From: a bacterium
Lineage (GTDB): Bacteria; SAR324; XYD2-FULL-50-16
Assembly: GCA_024275165.1 (NCBI GenBank)
Contig: JAJRZQ010000037.1
Coordinates: forward strand, 1 to 64,000
DNA length: 64,000 nt
Reading direction: 5' to 3'
In this document: piece after piece, positions 30,479 to 39,760 of the stretch
How positions within the stretch are numbered: the stretch's first letter is position 1
Layout of the letters: each line of letters begins with the position of its first letter
The notes under the pieces: model-generated
The model's input: only the letters and a program-made list of their open reading frames with translations
Database searches by the model: none
What the model was told of the DNA's origin: nothing
Program-made: the position numbers and the translations under genes

Positions 30479-32389
30479 ATGGGAAAAATTATAGGCATTG
30501 ATTTAGGGACCACCAACTCTTGCGTCTCGGTGATGGAAGGCGGCGACCCCGTTGTGATCACCAATTCCGAAGGCGCCCGCACCACCCCCAGCGTGGTTGC
30601 CTTTACCGACTCCGGTGAACGGCTCATCGGCCAAGTAGCGAAACGCCAAGCGATTACCAACCCGGACCGCACCATTTACGCGGCCAAACGCTTAATTGGC
30701 CGAATGTTCGACTCCGATGCGGTACAGCATGACAAGGCCAATTTAAGCTACAGCATCAGCAAAGCGAGTCATGGCTTGGCCCAGATTAATGTAGAAGATA
30801 AGCATTATAGCCCCTCTGAAATCAGTGCCTTTATCTTGCAAAAGATGAAGCAAACCGCCGAAGACTATCTCGGCGAAGAGGTCACCGAAGCGGTGATTAC
30901 CGTGCCCGCTTACTTCAACGACGCCCAGCGCCAAGCGACCAAAGACGCGGGGAAAATCGCCGGATTAGAGGTCAAACGCATCATCAATGAGCCCACCGCC
31001 GCGGCGCTGGCTTACGGACTGGACCGCAAACACGAAGAAATGATCGCCGTATTCGACTTAGGGGGCGGCACCTTTGATGTCTCTATTTTAGAAATCGGGG
31101 ATGGGGTTTTAGAGGTCAAAGCCACGAATGGAGATACCAAACTCGGTGGAGAAGACTTCGATTTGCGGATCATCGACTGGCTTGCCGCGGAATTCAAAAA
31201 AGAAAACGGAATCGACTTGCGGGGAGACAAAATGGCCCTGCAACGCTTGAAAGAAGGAGCGGAAAAGGCAAAGCACGAGCTTTCCAGCTCCACCGAAACC
31301 GAGATCAACCTTCCTTTTATCACGGCGGATCAAAACGGCCCCAAGCACCTCAATGTAAAACTCTCCCGCTCTAAGCTGGAGCAATTGACCGAAGATTTGA
31401 TTGCCCGCTGCCTGCCTCCCATGAAGGCGGCCTTGAAAGACGCAGGGATAACCGTTAGCGATATCAACGATGTGATCTTGGTCGGAGGGATGACCCGCAT
31501 GCCCAAGGTGCAGCAGGTGGTCGAAGAATTCTTTAAAAAGCCGCCGCATCGCGGGGTGAACCCCGATGAGGTCGTTGCCATTGGGGCGGCCATCCAAGGC
31601 GGGGTTTTGGCAGGTGAAGTCAAAGATGTACTCTTGTTGGATGTAACCCCTCTTTCTTTAGGGATCGAAACCTTAGGGGCCGTGACCACCCGCTTGATCG
31701 AGCGAAACACCACCATTCCCACCAAAAAAAGTCAGGTCTTTTCCACCGCGGCGGACAATCAACCCGCGGTGAGCATCCATGTGGTGCAGGGAGAACGAGA
31801 AATGGCGGCGGACAACAAGACCTTAGGCCGCTTTGAGTTGGTCGGCATCCCTCCTGCGCCGCGCGGCGTACCCCAGGTTGAGGTGACCTTTGACATCGAT
31901 GCCAATGGGATTGTCCATGTTTCCGCCAAGGATTTAGGCACGGGCAAGGAGCAAAAAATTCAGATTACGGCTTCTTCGGGCTTGAGCGATGAAGAGATCG
32001 AAAACATGGTGAAGGAAGCCGAGTCGCACGCCAGCCAAGACAAGGCGAAGCGAGAGCTTATTGATGTTAAAAATCAAGCAGATAGCCTAGTTTATCAATG
32101 CGAGAAGGTCGTCACCGAATCCGGAGACAAGCTCGGCGATGAACGAGGCCCTATTGAAGAAGACATTGCCGCTTTAAAAGCGCTTTTAGATAGCGAAGAT
32201 ACCAACGCCATCAAAGAAGGGATCGAGAAACTCACCCAAAGCTTTCACAAAGCTTCTGAGACCCTGTACAAAAATCAGGGGCCGAGCGACGAACCCCCTC
32301 ACGCGGGGCCGGAAGCAGAAACAGAAGAACCCAAAAAGGATAAAGGTGACGATGTTGTCGATGCCGACTTCGAAGAAATCAAAGATTAA
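30479..32389 (+). CDS. dnaK: Molecular chaperone DnaK
   Basis: [47 protein letters not shown]. Confidence 0.99.
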   Translation: MGKIIGIDLGTTNSCVSVMEGGDPVVITNSEGARTTPSVVAFTDSGERLIGQVAKRQAITNPDRTIYAAKRLIGRMFDSDAVQHDKANLSYSISKASHGLAQINVEDKHYSPSEISAFILQKMKQTAEDYLGEEVTEAVITVPAYFNDAQRQATKDAGKIAGLEVKRIINEPTAAALAYGLDRKHEEMIAVFDLGGGTFDVSILEIGDGVLEVKATNGDTKLGGEDFDLRIIDWLAAEFKKENGIDLRGDKMALQRLKEGAEKAKHELSSSTETEINLPFITADQNGPKHLNVKLSRSKLEQLTEDLIARCLPPMKAALKDAGITVSDINDVILVGGMTRMPKVQQVVEEFFKKPPHRGVNPDEVVAIGAAIQGGVLAGEVKDVLLLDVTPLSLGIETLGAVTTRLIERNTTIPTKKSQVFSTAADNQPAVSIHVVQGEREMAADNKTLGRFELVGIPPAPRGVPQVEVTFDIDANGIVHVSAKDLGTGKEQKIQITASSGLSDEEIENMVKEAESHASQDKAKRELIDVKNQADSLVYQCEKVVTESGDKLGDERGPIEEDIAALKALLDSEDTNAIKEGIEKLTQSFHKASETLYKNQGPSDEPPHAGPEAETEEPKKDKGDDVVDADFEEIKD

Positions 32390-32403
32390 GCTTTAGGAAC
32401 CAG

Positions 32404-33519
32404 GTGGCCAAACGCGATTATTATGAAATTTTGGGCGTATCCAAAAGCGCCAGCCCCGATGAACTCAAAAAGGCGTACCGAAAGCTTGCCCAAAAATATC
32501 ACCCCGACCGCAACCCGGGGGATCAACAAGCCGAAAATACCTTTAAAGAGATCAACGAAGCTTATGAAACCCTAAACGACCCCAGCCGTCGGGCCCGTTA
32601 TGACCAGTTTGGTCACGCCAGCGCGCAGATGGGCGGCGCGGGCGGAGGCAACCCCTTTGAAGGGGGCGGCTTTGGGGATATCTTTGGGGATGTCTTTTCT
32701 GAATTTTTCGGGGGCTCCAACGCCCGTTCAGGGCGCAGCCGAGGCGGGCAGCGAGGCGCGGATCTATCTTACAGTATGGATCTCACCTTTGAGCAGGCCG
32801 CTTTCGGTTATTCAACCGAACTATCCATCCCTCGCTTGGATGAATGCGATCAGTGCGGCGGCACGGGAGCGCGCTCCGGTAAGGATATCGAGGTTTGCCC
32901 GGTCTGCCAAGGCACGGGCCAGCAGCGCATCCAACAGGGCTTTTTCAGCGTCGCTACCACCTGCAGTCAATGCCGGGGTTCCGGCAAGATTATCCGCAAC
33001 CCCTGCTCGACCTGTAGTGGAAGGGGCCGCGTCCAGATTAAGAAAAAGCTTAAGGTCAACATCCCCGCGGGGATTGATACGGGCCACCGGGTCAAACTTA
33101 CCGGAGAAGGCGAGGCCGGCGCGGGAGGCGGGCCGCGAGGCGACCTCTACCTGATCATCAATGTCTTAGCCCATCCGATCTTTGAACGGGACGGCTACGA
33201 TGTCTATTGTCGGGTTCCCATCTCTTTTACCCAGGCGGCCTTAGGCGCCGATATCGAAGTGCCGACCTTAGAAGGGCGCGCCAAGCTCAGCGTCCAAGCG
33301 GGCACCCAAAACGACCGCATCTTTCGCCTCAAGTCCAAGGGCATTGCCAAACTGCGTGGCTCTGGCAAAGGCGACCTCTATGTACGCATTCAAGTCGAGG
33401 TGCCTTCCAACCTCAACCAAAAGCAGAAAGAGCTGTTGGAGCAATTTGCCACCATCAGCGGGGAAGAGGTCAACCCCATCCGCAAGGGCTTTGTGGATAA
33501 ACTCAAAGAGTTTTTTTAG
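32404..33519 (+). CDS. dnaJ: Molecular chaperone DnaJ
   Basis: J-domain RDYYEILGVSKSASPDELKKAYRKLAQKYHPDRN; four CxxCxGxG-type motifs; GTG start. Confidence 0.98.
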   Translation: MAKRDYYEILGVSKSASPDELKKAYRKLAQKYHPDRNPGDQQAENTFKEINEAYETLNDPSRRARYDQFGHASAQMGGAGGGNPFEGGGFGDIFGDVFSEFFGGSNARSGRSRGGQRGADLSYSMDLTFEQAAFGYSTELSIPRLDECDQCGGTGARSGKDIEVCPVCQGTGQQRIQQGFFSVATTCSQCRGSGKIIRNPCSTCSGRGRVQIKKKLKVNIPAGIDTGHRVKLTGEGEAGAGGGPRGDLYLIINVLAHPIFERDGYDVYCRVPISFTQAALGADIEVPTLEGRAKLSVQAGTQNDRIFRLKSKGIAKLRGSGKGDLYVRIQVEVPSNLNQKQKELLEQFATISGEEVNPIRKGFVDKLKEFF

Positions 33520-33520
33520 C

Positions 33521-33973
33521 TTATTTCAGCAAATCGCCCTGGCCCATGGCTTGGGCGATTTGCTGAAAGTCCTTTTGGGAAATTTCAAAAAGGCCGTAGC
33601 GAAAGATCATCCCCCAGTTTTTCCGCCCTTGGGTGAAGCTGAGCTGCTCTAAAAGGGGGCGGATCAAAAGGGGTTTCACCGAGGCAAACTCCACCCTGCG
33701 GCGATAGGGGTGAAACCCCGGGGCCATTTCCACTTGATATACCTGCTCGTCTCGCACCCTGCCTAGGGCCGTAAAGGCCTGAAGGCCTTCTTTTTGCCCA
33801 AAAACCTTCCGGGGAGCATAATAAAGGAGCCAGTCCCCCTGGCGTAGTCTGGCGCAAGGGGCTCGTTTCCCGTGACAAAATTGGGCGATCCCCCATTCTA
33901 CTCCCTGTTGTACATGATCTTGCGAGGCAACCCCAATCCAAAATCGATTTGTTTTCTGTGCTTGTTGTGGCAT
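33521..33973 (-). CDS. EVE-domain protein
   Basis: RFWIGVASQDHVQQGVEWGIAQFCHGKRAPCARLRQGDWLLYYAPR...FTALGRV; EVE/PUA-like fold signature. Confidence 0.8.
   Translation of the reverse strand: MPQQAQKTNRFWIGVASQDHVQQGVEWGIAQFCHGKRAPCARLRQGDWLLYYAPRKVFGQKEGLQAFTALGRVRDEQVYQVEMAPGFHPYRRRVEFASVKPLLIRPLLEQLSFTQGRKNWGMIFRYGLFEISQKDFQQIAQAMGQGDLLK
33524..33568. repeat. 16-bp perfect inverted repeat at dnaJ/EVE convergent boundary
   Basis: TTTCAGCAAATCGCCC-N13-GGGCGATTTGCTGAAA. Confidence 0.9.
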
Positions 33974-33989
33974 TTTATTTCCTCTTGAC

Positions 33990-34033
33990 TTTCATATAAG
34001 CATGCTGATAATTATCAGCATGCTTATATGAAA
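33990..34033. promoter_or_regulatory. 44-nt perfect palindrome, candidate operator
   Basis: TTTCATATAAGCATGCTGATAATTATCAGCATGCTTATATGAAA in divergent intergenic region upstream of VOC-MarR and EVE genes. Confidence 0.75.
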
Positions 34034-34060
34034 ATGGTCAACCCAATTTAAGGAACCCCC

Positions 34061-34438
34061 ATGAAACAAGCGACCTCTCTTTTATTTATCTCCCTGCAAG
34101 TACAAGACTTTGCTCCAGCCAAAGCCTTTTATCATGATTTGCTTGGTTTTGAGTTGGCCGAAAGCCCCAACCCGGAAGCCATGCTCTTTCGCCAAGCGAA
34201 CGGGGCAACCTTTGCTGTTCGTAAACCCTTAGCTCATCTGCCAAAAACCGAAAAACTAGGCCTGGGAGTAGACCTCTGGTTTCAACACGCGCAATTAGAA
34301 GAACTGCAACAACAAGCCCTCAAGACCAATGTCCCCCTTTTAAGCCCCCTGCAACCCAGCCCCTTTGGCCCTAAGCTGGTACTGCAAGACCCCGATGGCT
34401 ATGCAATCACCCTCCACGAAGGGGGCCCCAGATCATGA
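34061..34438 (+). CDS. VOC family (glyoxalase/bleomycin resistance-like) protein
   Basis: LFISLQVQDFAPAKAFYHDLLGFEL...LVLQDPDGYAITLHE. Confidence 0.88.
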   Translation: MKQATSLLFISLQVQDFAPAKAFYHDLLGFELAESPNPEAMLFRQANGATFAVRKPLAHLPKTEKLGLGVDLWFQHAQLEELQQQALKTNVPLLSPLQPSPFGPKLVLQDPDGYAITLHEGGPRS

Positions 34439-34871
34439 AAAAGGGCCCCCTCCTGTTGCCCAAAGGCTGGGCTATCTGCTCAAGCAAACCAGTCAAGCCT
34501 TTCGCCATCGCATGGACCAGGCACTTGCCCCCTTGGGGCTCACAACCGCGCAATACGCCTTGCTGAGCCACTTGCGAGAATTCCCTCGCATGACCAACGC
34601 GCAACTGGCCCGGAGAGCTTTTATCACCCCGCAAACCAGTATCCGCGTCTTGGTGGGATTGCAAAAACGGGGGCTGGTCTTGCGCGATCAAGCAGAGGTG
34701 GTAAATCGGGCCAGCCCCGCTTGGCTCAGCCAAGAGGGCATCAAGCTCTTGGAAGAAGCGAACCTCCAAGTCATGGAAATCGAAACCAGGCTGAGCAAAG
34801 ACTTCAGCTTAGAAGAACAAACCGCCTTAGCCCATCAACTTCAGCGCGCTTTAGCCAATCTCGCCCCCTAA
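34401..34871 (+). CDS. MarR family transcriptional regulator
   Basis: AQRLGYLLKQTSQAFRHRMDQALAPLGLTTAQYALLSHLREFPRMTNAQLARRAFITPQTSIRVLVGLQKRG; exact start uncertain. Confidence 0.88.
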   Translation: MQSPSTKGAPDHEKGPPPVAQRLGYLLKQTSQAFRHRMDQALAPLGLTTAQYALLSHLREFPRMTNAQLARRAFITPQTSIRVLVGLQKRGLVLRDQAEVVNRASPAWLSQEGIKLLEEANLQVMEIETRLSKDFSLEEQTALAHQLQRALANLAP

Positions 34872-34876
34872 ACAAA

Positions 34877-34910
34877 GCCGACCAACCACGCCCTTGCCAA
34901 GTTGGTCGGC
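34877..34910. terminator. Hairpin downstream of MarR gene, possible terminator
   Basis: GCCGACCAAC-N14-GTTGGTCGGC perfect arms, no clear U-tract. Confidence 0.45.
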
Positions 34911-35002
34911 GCAAGTTAGATTAAACATTCATTTACAGATACAACAACGACAACAACCCCCTCTGTACCGAACAGCGAGCTCTGCTTCGGCCACCTGCAA
35001 AG

Positions 35003-35896
35003 ATGTCCAGTTTTCGCCAGATCTATTGCGTGATCAAGCTCTCTGAACTGGACTACCATCAAGTCAATTCAGGGGGCAGGGAACGCCTAGCCCGCTTGAG
35101 TCATCTCAAACGCACCGAGTTGGAACAAAGCCATGCCAACCAACAAGAATTTATCGCCCGCCTCCAAAGCGAGGCCAAGCGCATCGGGCTCGCCATCGAA
35201 TTTTTAACCCAAGCCGACGCGGCTCACTTAACGCCCAAGGCAAACGACCTCGTCCTCTCCGCCGGGGGGGACGGAACCTTTTTATCCTGCGCGCAGCAAT
35301 TCAGCCATTGCCATTTGCTGGGGATGAACTCCGATTATAAACCCAAAGCGGGAGCCGGCAGTTACGGCGCCTTGACCAGCGTCAACAAAACCAACTTAAA
35401 ACAAAGGTTGGGGCAGTTGAACAAGGGCGCCTATCACATCGCCTCTTGGAGCCGTCTCCAGGTCATTGTCAACGGCAAGCTGATCGAGCGCTACGCCGTC
35501 AACGATATCTACTACGGGCAACGACTGGCCTACCGCACCTGCGATATTTTGCTCGAACAAGGTGGGCAGGAACAAGAATTCAACTGCTCTGGGCTCTTAT
35601 GCTGCACGGGCATGGGCAGCCACGCCTGGCATTACAACGCCGGGGGCAGCCCCTTTTCCAACGAGTTGGAGGCCTTCGGCTTTCGGGTTTTGTTCCCCAA
35701 CCTAAAGCGCAACCTCAAATACGCCTCCGGCATCTTAAAAAAAGGGCAGGATATCTTAGTTACCCCGGAACGGGATGGATATATTTTAAGTTTCGACTCC
35801 AGTCCAGATATCATTGAAACGGAAATGGGCGATGAGATTCGCCTCTCCTTAGCGCCAGAAAAAGCCATCAAGGTAATCAGCTTTGCCAACCCCTAA
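35003..35896 (+). CDS. NAD kinase family protein (diverged)
   Basis: LVLSAGGDGTFLSCAQQF (GGDGT), LLGMNSDYKPKAGAGSYGALT, GLLCCTGMGSHAWHYNAGG. Confidence 0.75.
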   Translation: MSSFRQIYCVIKLSELDYHQVNSGGRERLARLSHLKRTELEQSHANQQEFIARLQSEAKRIGLAIEFLTQADAAHLTPKANDLVLSAGGDGTFLSCAQQFSHCHLLGMNSDYKPKAGAGSYGALTSVNKTNLKQRLGQLNKGAYHIASWSRLQVIVNGKLIERYAVNDIYYGQRLAYRTCDILLEQGGQEQEFNCSGLLCCTGMGSHAWHYNAGGSPFSNELEAFGFRVLFPNLKRNLKYASGILKKGQDILVTPERDGYILSFDSSPDIIETEMGDEIRLSLAPEKAIKVISFANP

Positions 35897-35909
35897 CCCC
35901 CAAGAAACC

Positions 35910-36860
35910 ATGAGAGGTCCCTTAAAAATCATTTCCGGTCGCAGTCACCAAAGCTTTGCCGAAGAAATCTGCGCCCATTTGGCGGTACAACTTGCCGAGG
36001 TGGAGTTGATTACTTTTTCCAATGAAAACCAGATGGTTAAAATCAAAGACAATGTTCGCGAGTCCGATGTCTTTGTGGTGCAGACCTCTTGCCCCCCCGT
36101 AAGCGATATCCTAATCGAGACCTTTTTGCTCCTCGATGCCTTAAAACACGCTTCCGCCCAGCGGGTTACCGCGGTTTTGCCTTACTTCCCCTATGTACGC
36201 AGCGATAAAAAAGATCAACCTCGCATCTCCATTGCCGCTAAACTGGTAGCGGATCTGTTTCAAACCGCCGGAGCGGGCAAGTTTTTAACCATGGAATTTC
36301 ATAGCCCACAGATTCAAGGTTTTTTTAATGTCCCCGTGGATCAGCTTTTAGCGACCGAAGTCTTTGTAAAGCACTTCCAGCAGAACTATGACCTGTCCAA
36401 CTATGTTTTGGTGGCCGCCGATGTGGGCGAGGCCAAGCAAATGGGCAAGTACGCCACCCGCATGGACTTGCCGATGGCCATTATCGACAAGCGACGCATC
36501 GGCAACAGCGAAAAGGTGCTGCCCGCGCACATCATCGGGGATGTGGAAGGCAAGGATTGCCTGATCATTGATGATGAAGTCGCCTCGGGGGGGACTCTCT
36601 GCGCCGCCGCGGACTTTCTAAAAAGCAAAGGGGCCAAAACCATTCGTGCCGCCATTACCCACGCGGTGCTTTCGGGAAGCGCGATGGATAAAGTCAACCA
36701 ATCCCAACTCGACGAATTGGTGGTGACCAACAGCATTCCTTTAGGAGACAAGGCCCAGCAGACCGACAAAATCAAGGTTCTGACCGTAGCTCCCCTTTTT
36801 GCCCAGGCCATCAACAACATCCACAACGGCAACTCGATCAGCGTTTTGTTTAAGGATTAA
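35910..36860 (+). CDS. prs: Ribose-phosphate pyrophosphokinase
   Basis: VFVVQTSCPPVSDILIETFLLLDALKHASAQRVTAVLPYFPYVRSDKKDQPRISIAAKLVADLF; CLIIDDEVASGGTLCAAA. Confidence 0.93.
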   Translation: MRGPLKIISGRSHQSFAEEICAHLAVQLAEVELITFSNENQMVKIKDNVRESDVFVVQTSCPPVSDILIETFLLLDALKHASAQRVTAVLPYFPYVRSDKKDQPRISIAAKLVADLFQTAGAGKFLTMEFHSPQIQGFFNVPVDQLLATEVFVKHFQQNYDLSNYVLVAADVGEAKQMGKYATRMDLPMAIIDKRRIGNSEKVLPAHIIGDVEGKDCLIIDDEVASGGTLCAAADFLKSKGAKTIRAAITHAVLSGSAMDKVNQSQLDELVVTNSIPLGDKAQQTDKIKVLTVAPLFAQAINNIHNGNSISVLFKD

Positions 36861-36952
36861 AGGCCGCAAGAGAAAAACCACAAAACTTGTCTATCTACCC
36901 CGTTAGTGGTATGTAATCTTATAGACTACAAATCACCAACTCGGTTTTTCTT

Positions 36953-38875
36953 TTGCGTATATTTTTGCTGCTTTGTTTTTTCTTTTGCCTCCTCCCCCAA
37001 TCTATATTTGCGGGCAATCTACAAAGTTTTGAGGTCTTGGTGGATGAAGCAAACCGCTTCACCCCTCAAGAGGTCTTTGCCGCTCGGGATCATTTCCAAA
37101 AATGGACCGGCAATTAATTCAACAAGGGATACAGCCAGGCCACCTACTGGATTCGTATCCACTTAAGCCAAACCTCAAAGCGACCTCAATTCTTACTGCA
37201 AAGGCATTGGTATATTACCGAGATGGAACTCTACGCGGAAGGGGCCGAAGGCTTAACCCTGTTGCACCGCGTGGGCAGCGTTACCCCCATCAGCCAGCGC
37301 CCCTATCCCGCGGGGGAGATCATCTTTCCCCTTCCCCAAACCGAGGCGGGCACGCAGACCTATATCCTCAAGGCAAAAAGCCAGCAATTAATGGAGGTGA
37401 GCCTAGCCCACCTCGACCTTGCCGAATTGGGGGAGTACAGGGCGCAAGAAAAACTTTACCTCGGCTTAGCGACCGGTGTTTTTGGGGTCATGTTCTTTTA
37501 CAACCTGTTCATTTACCTCATCTTAAAAAAACGGGCCTATTTTTACTACCTCGCTTACCTGCTGTTGGTGTATCTCTTTTATTTCGTTCATTTTGGTTAT
37601 GCCCGCTACTACCTCTGGCCGGAAGTGACCGAATGGGTGCTATGGTCCATCAACATTCCTTTATTGTTTGCCCTCATGGCGGCAACGCAATATACGCGCT
37701 ACTGCCTATTGACGGCGCAGTACCTCCCCCAATGGGACCGAAGATTAAAAACCTTAAGCCGCGTGGCCCCCTTCTTTTTACTGACCATTGCCACCGGGGT
37801 TCCCGCGCTCTTTGAAATCTCGACCGAGCTTTTGGTTTTGGCGAGTTTGATCCTCTTCTTTTTTATTGGCCTGCAAAGTTGGAAGCAAGGGTATCAACCG
37901 GCGCTTTATTATGTTTTAGGTTGGTCCGTACTAGGTTTATTCGGCTCTTTGCGTATCCTCAGCGCTTTGGGCTGGTACCCCCTCACCCCTTTTATCGAGC
38001 GCGCCTTTGTTTATGGCAGTTTTTTCGAGATGGTCTTTTTCTCCCTCGCCTTGGCAAGCCAGATCCAGCAGCACCGCAAAATCGCCTTGGAGGGAGAACA
38101 AAAAATCGCCCAGATGCACCAAGAGCAAGCCACTAAGTTAGAGCAACGAGTCAAGGAGGCAACCCAAGAACTCATGGCGGCAAATCACGAAAAAACCCGC
38201 TTCTTATCTTTAATCTCCCACGATCTCAAAGACCCGGTCGGCACCCTAGCCGTGCTGTTGCGCACCCTGCAAACCTCCCCGGAGGAGGCCAAACCCAAAC
38301 TGCTCAAGCAAGCGGCGCAAATGGCCGAACGGGTTCACCAACTGCTTTTAAATCTTTTAACCTGGGCAAAAAGTCAATCGGGCAGCTTAAAACCTCAACC
38401 GGAACAACACCCTTTAATCCCTCTCTTAGCTGAAGTACTCACCTTAATGGGGCAAGAAGCCAAGCAAAAGCAGGTTCGGCTCAAACCGAATATTCCCCTA
38501 GAGGCAAGTGTCTACGCCGATGCCCCCATGCTGATCACCCTGGTTCGAAATCTCTTGGCCAACGCCTTAAAGTACTCTTCTGCCGGACAGGTGATTTTCT
38601 TTAACGCGCTGCACAAGGGCAATCAAATCCGCTTAGAAGTCAAAGATCAAGGCATCGGAATGGACGAGCGCACCTTGGCAAACCTGTTTCGGCTCGGGGA
38701 GCAACATCGCAGCCCAACAAGCCCCGAGGGGGAGATGGGTAGCGGCTTGGGCCTGCTTTTAGTCAAGGAATTCGCGGAAAAAAACCAGGGCCGCGTTGGG
38801 GTAACCAGCAAGCTGGGTCAGGGCTCTTGTTTTTGGGTTGAATTGCCCGCGACCCCGCCCCAAAGGGAAACCTAA
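36953..38875 (+). pseudogene. 7TM-DISM-type sensor histidine kinase interrupted by in-frame TAA (37115-37117)
   Basis: Frame 2: LRIFLLLCFFFCLLPQSIFAGNLQSFEVLVDEANRFTPQEVFAARDHFQKWTGN*FNKGYSQATYWIRIHLSQ...; then 7TM and HisKA/HATPase (FLSLISHDLKDPVGTLAVLL, GSGLGLLLVKEFAE). Confidence 0.75.
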
Positions 38876-38900
38876 ACCAAGCTTTCTCCCCCTCCGCTCA

Positions 38901-39059
38901 TTAAGGAACCTCTGAAAAACTCCCTCCTGGGAGTTTTTCAGTCTTTTCGGTTGTGAATGAAACCCACAACCTCAACGCGAATCAATAAGTCGCGTTTTTT
39001 GATTTGGCAAGGCATCCCTGCCTTGCTGAGAAACGCCGCGTTTTTCAGAGTTTCCTTAA
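38901..39059 (-). repeat. MITE-like repeat, copy 1
   Basis: Ends TTAAGGAACCTCTGAAAAACTC...GCGTTTTTCAGAGTTTCCTTAA; reverse complement roughly 90% identical by eye to 60714-60841 over about 128 bp. Confidence 0.85.
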
Positions 39060-39141
39060 AAAAAAATTTTTTAATTGCCTAGAAATTCGCCTAGATGTTA
39101 TATTAAGGGCAAGTTTCAAATATCCCATGAAGGGAGGGCAA

Positions 39142-39660
39142 ATGCATCATTCCACCATGACCAGTATTAGCGAATGCAACCGCGAAGAGCGACAATGGCT
39201 CTTCATGGCGGTTTGGCGGGTTTTTGTCCAGCAATGCAAATCCACCCCTGAAGAGCAAAAATTCTTAATTCGCCAACTCACTTGGGTCCGCCAAGCTGAC
39301 ATGGGTAAATTAATGGATCTCGCTAGTTTTTTGGGTAAAGACTTCCCTCTGCGCCCCCCTGAAAGCGTGGATTTAAACAAAGCCAAGATCATGTGGGTGG
39401 AATTAATGCGGCGAACCGTGCAAGACGGCATGCTTTCCGCCAGCAAAATGCGCTTGATCATACTGATCGGAAAAATTTTGGGCTTTGAGCGAGAAGCCAT
39501 GGAACCGGCGATGGAACTCGCCAAAAAAATGGCGGAACTCGAACAAATCGCCACCAAGCTAACAGGAGAAATGGCCTCCAACTACAAACGCAGAAAAACA
39601 GACCAAGTGACCCAGCCCAGCCTAAAGCTTGCCGCCTCAGCGGTTTCCGCAGAAACTTAA
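39142..39660 (+). CDS. Conserved-looking hypothetical protein, helical
   Basis: MHHSTMTSISECNREERQWLFMAVWRVFVQQ...; GGGAGGG ribosome-binding-like sequence upstream; ORF-track start (39004) lies in the repeat. Confidence 0.6.
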   Translation: MHHSTMTSISECNREERQWLFMAVWRVFVQQCKSTPEEQKFLIRQLTWVRQADMGKLMDLASFLGKDFPLRPPESVDLNKAKIMWVELMRRTVQDGMLSASKMRLIILIGKILGFEREAMEPAMELAKKMAELEQIATKLTGEMASNYKRRKTDQVTQPSLKLAASAVSAET

Positions 39661-39688
39661 ACCCACTCCGCAAACCCCGCTCCACAAA

Positions 39689-39724
39689 AAAAACCGCTAC
39701 CCCCCTGGAGAGATAGCGGTTTTT
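39689..39724. terminator. Bidirectional terminator
   Basis: AAAAACCGCTA-N14-TAGCGGTTTTT between convergent genes. Confidence 0.85.
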
Positions 39725-39760
39725 ATCCAGTATCTGGTAAAGCGGCGTGCCGCTCTCAAC

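Noticed and set aside
36906-37166. 86-aa ORF in the track at the start of the histidine kinase region
   Set aside because: Different frame from the kinase; the kinase-frame translation has a signal peptide and domain continuity, this one does not.
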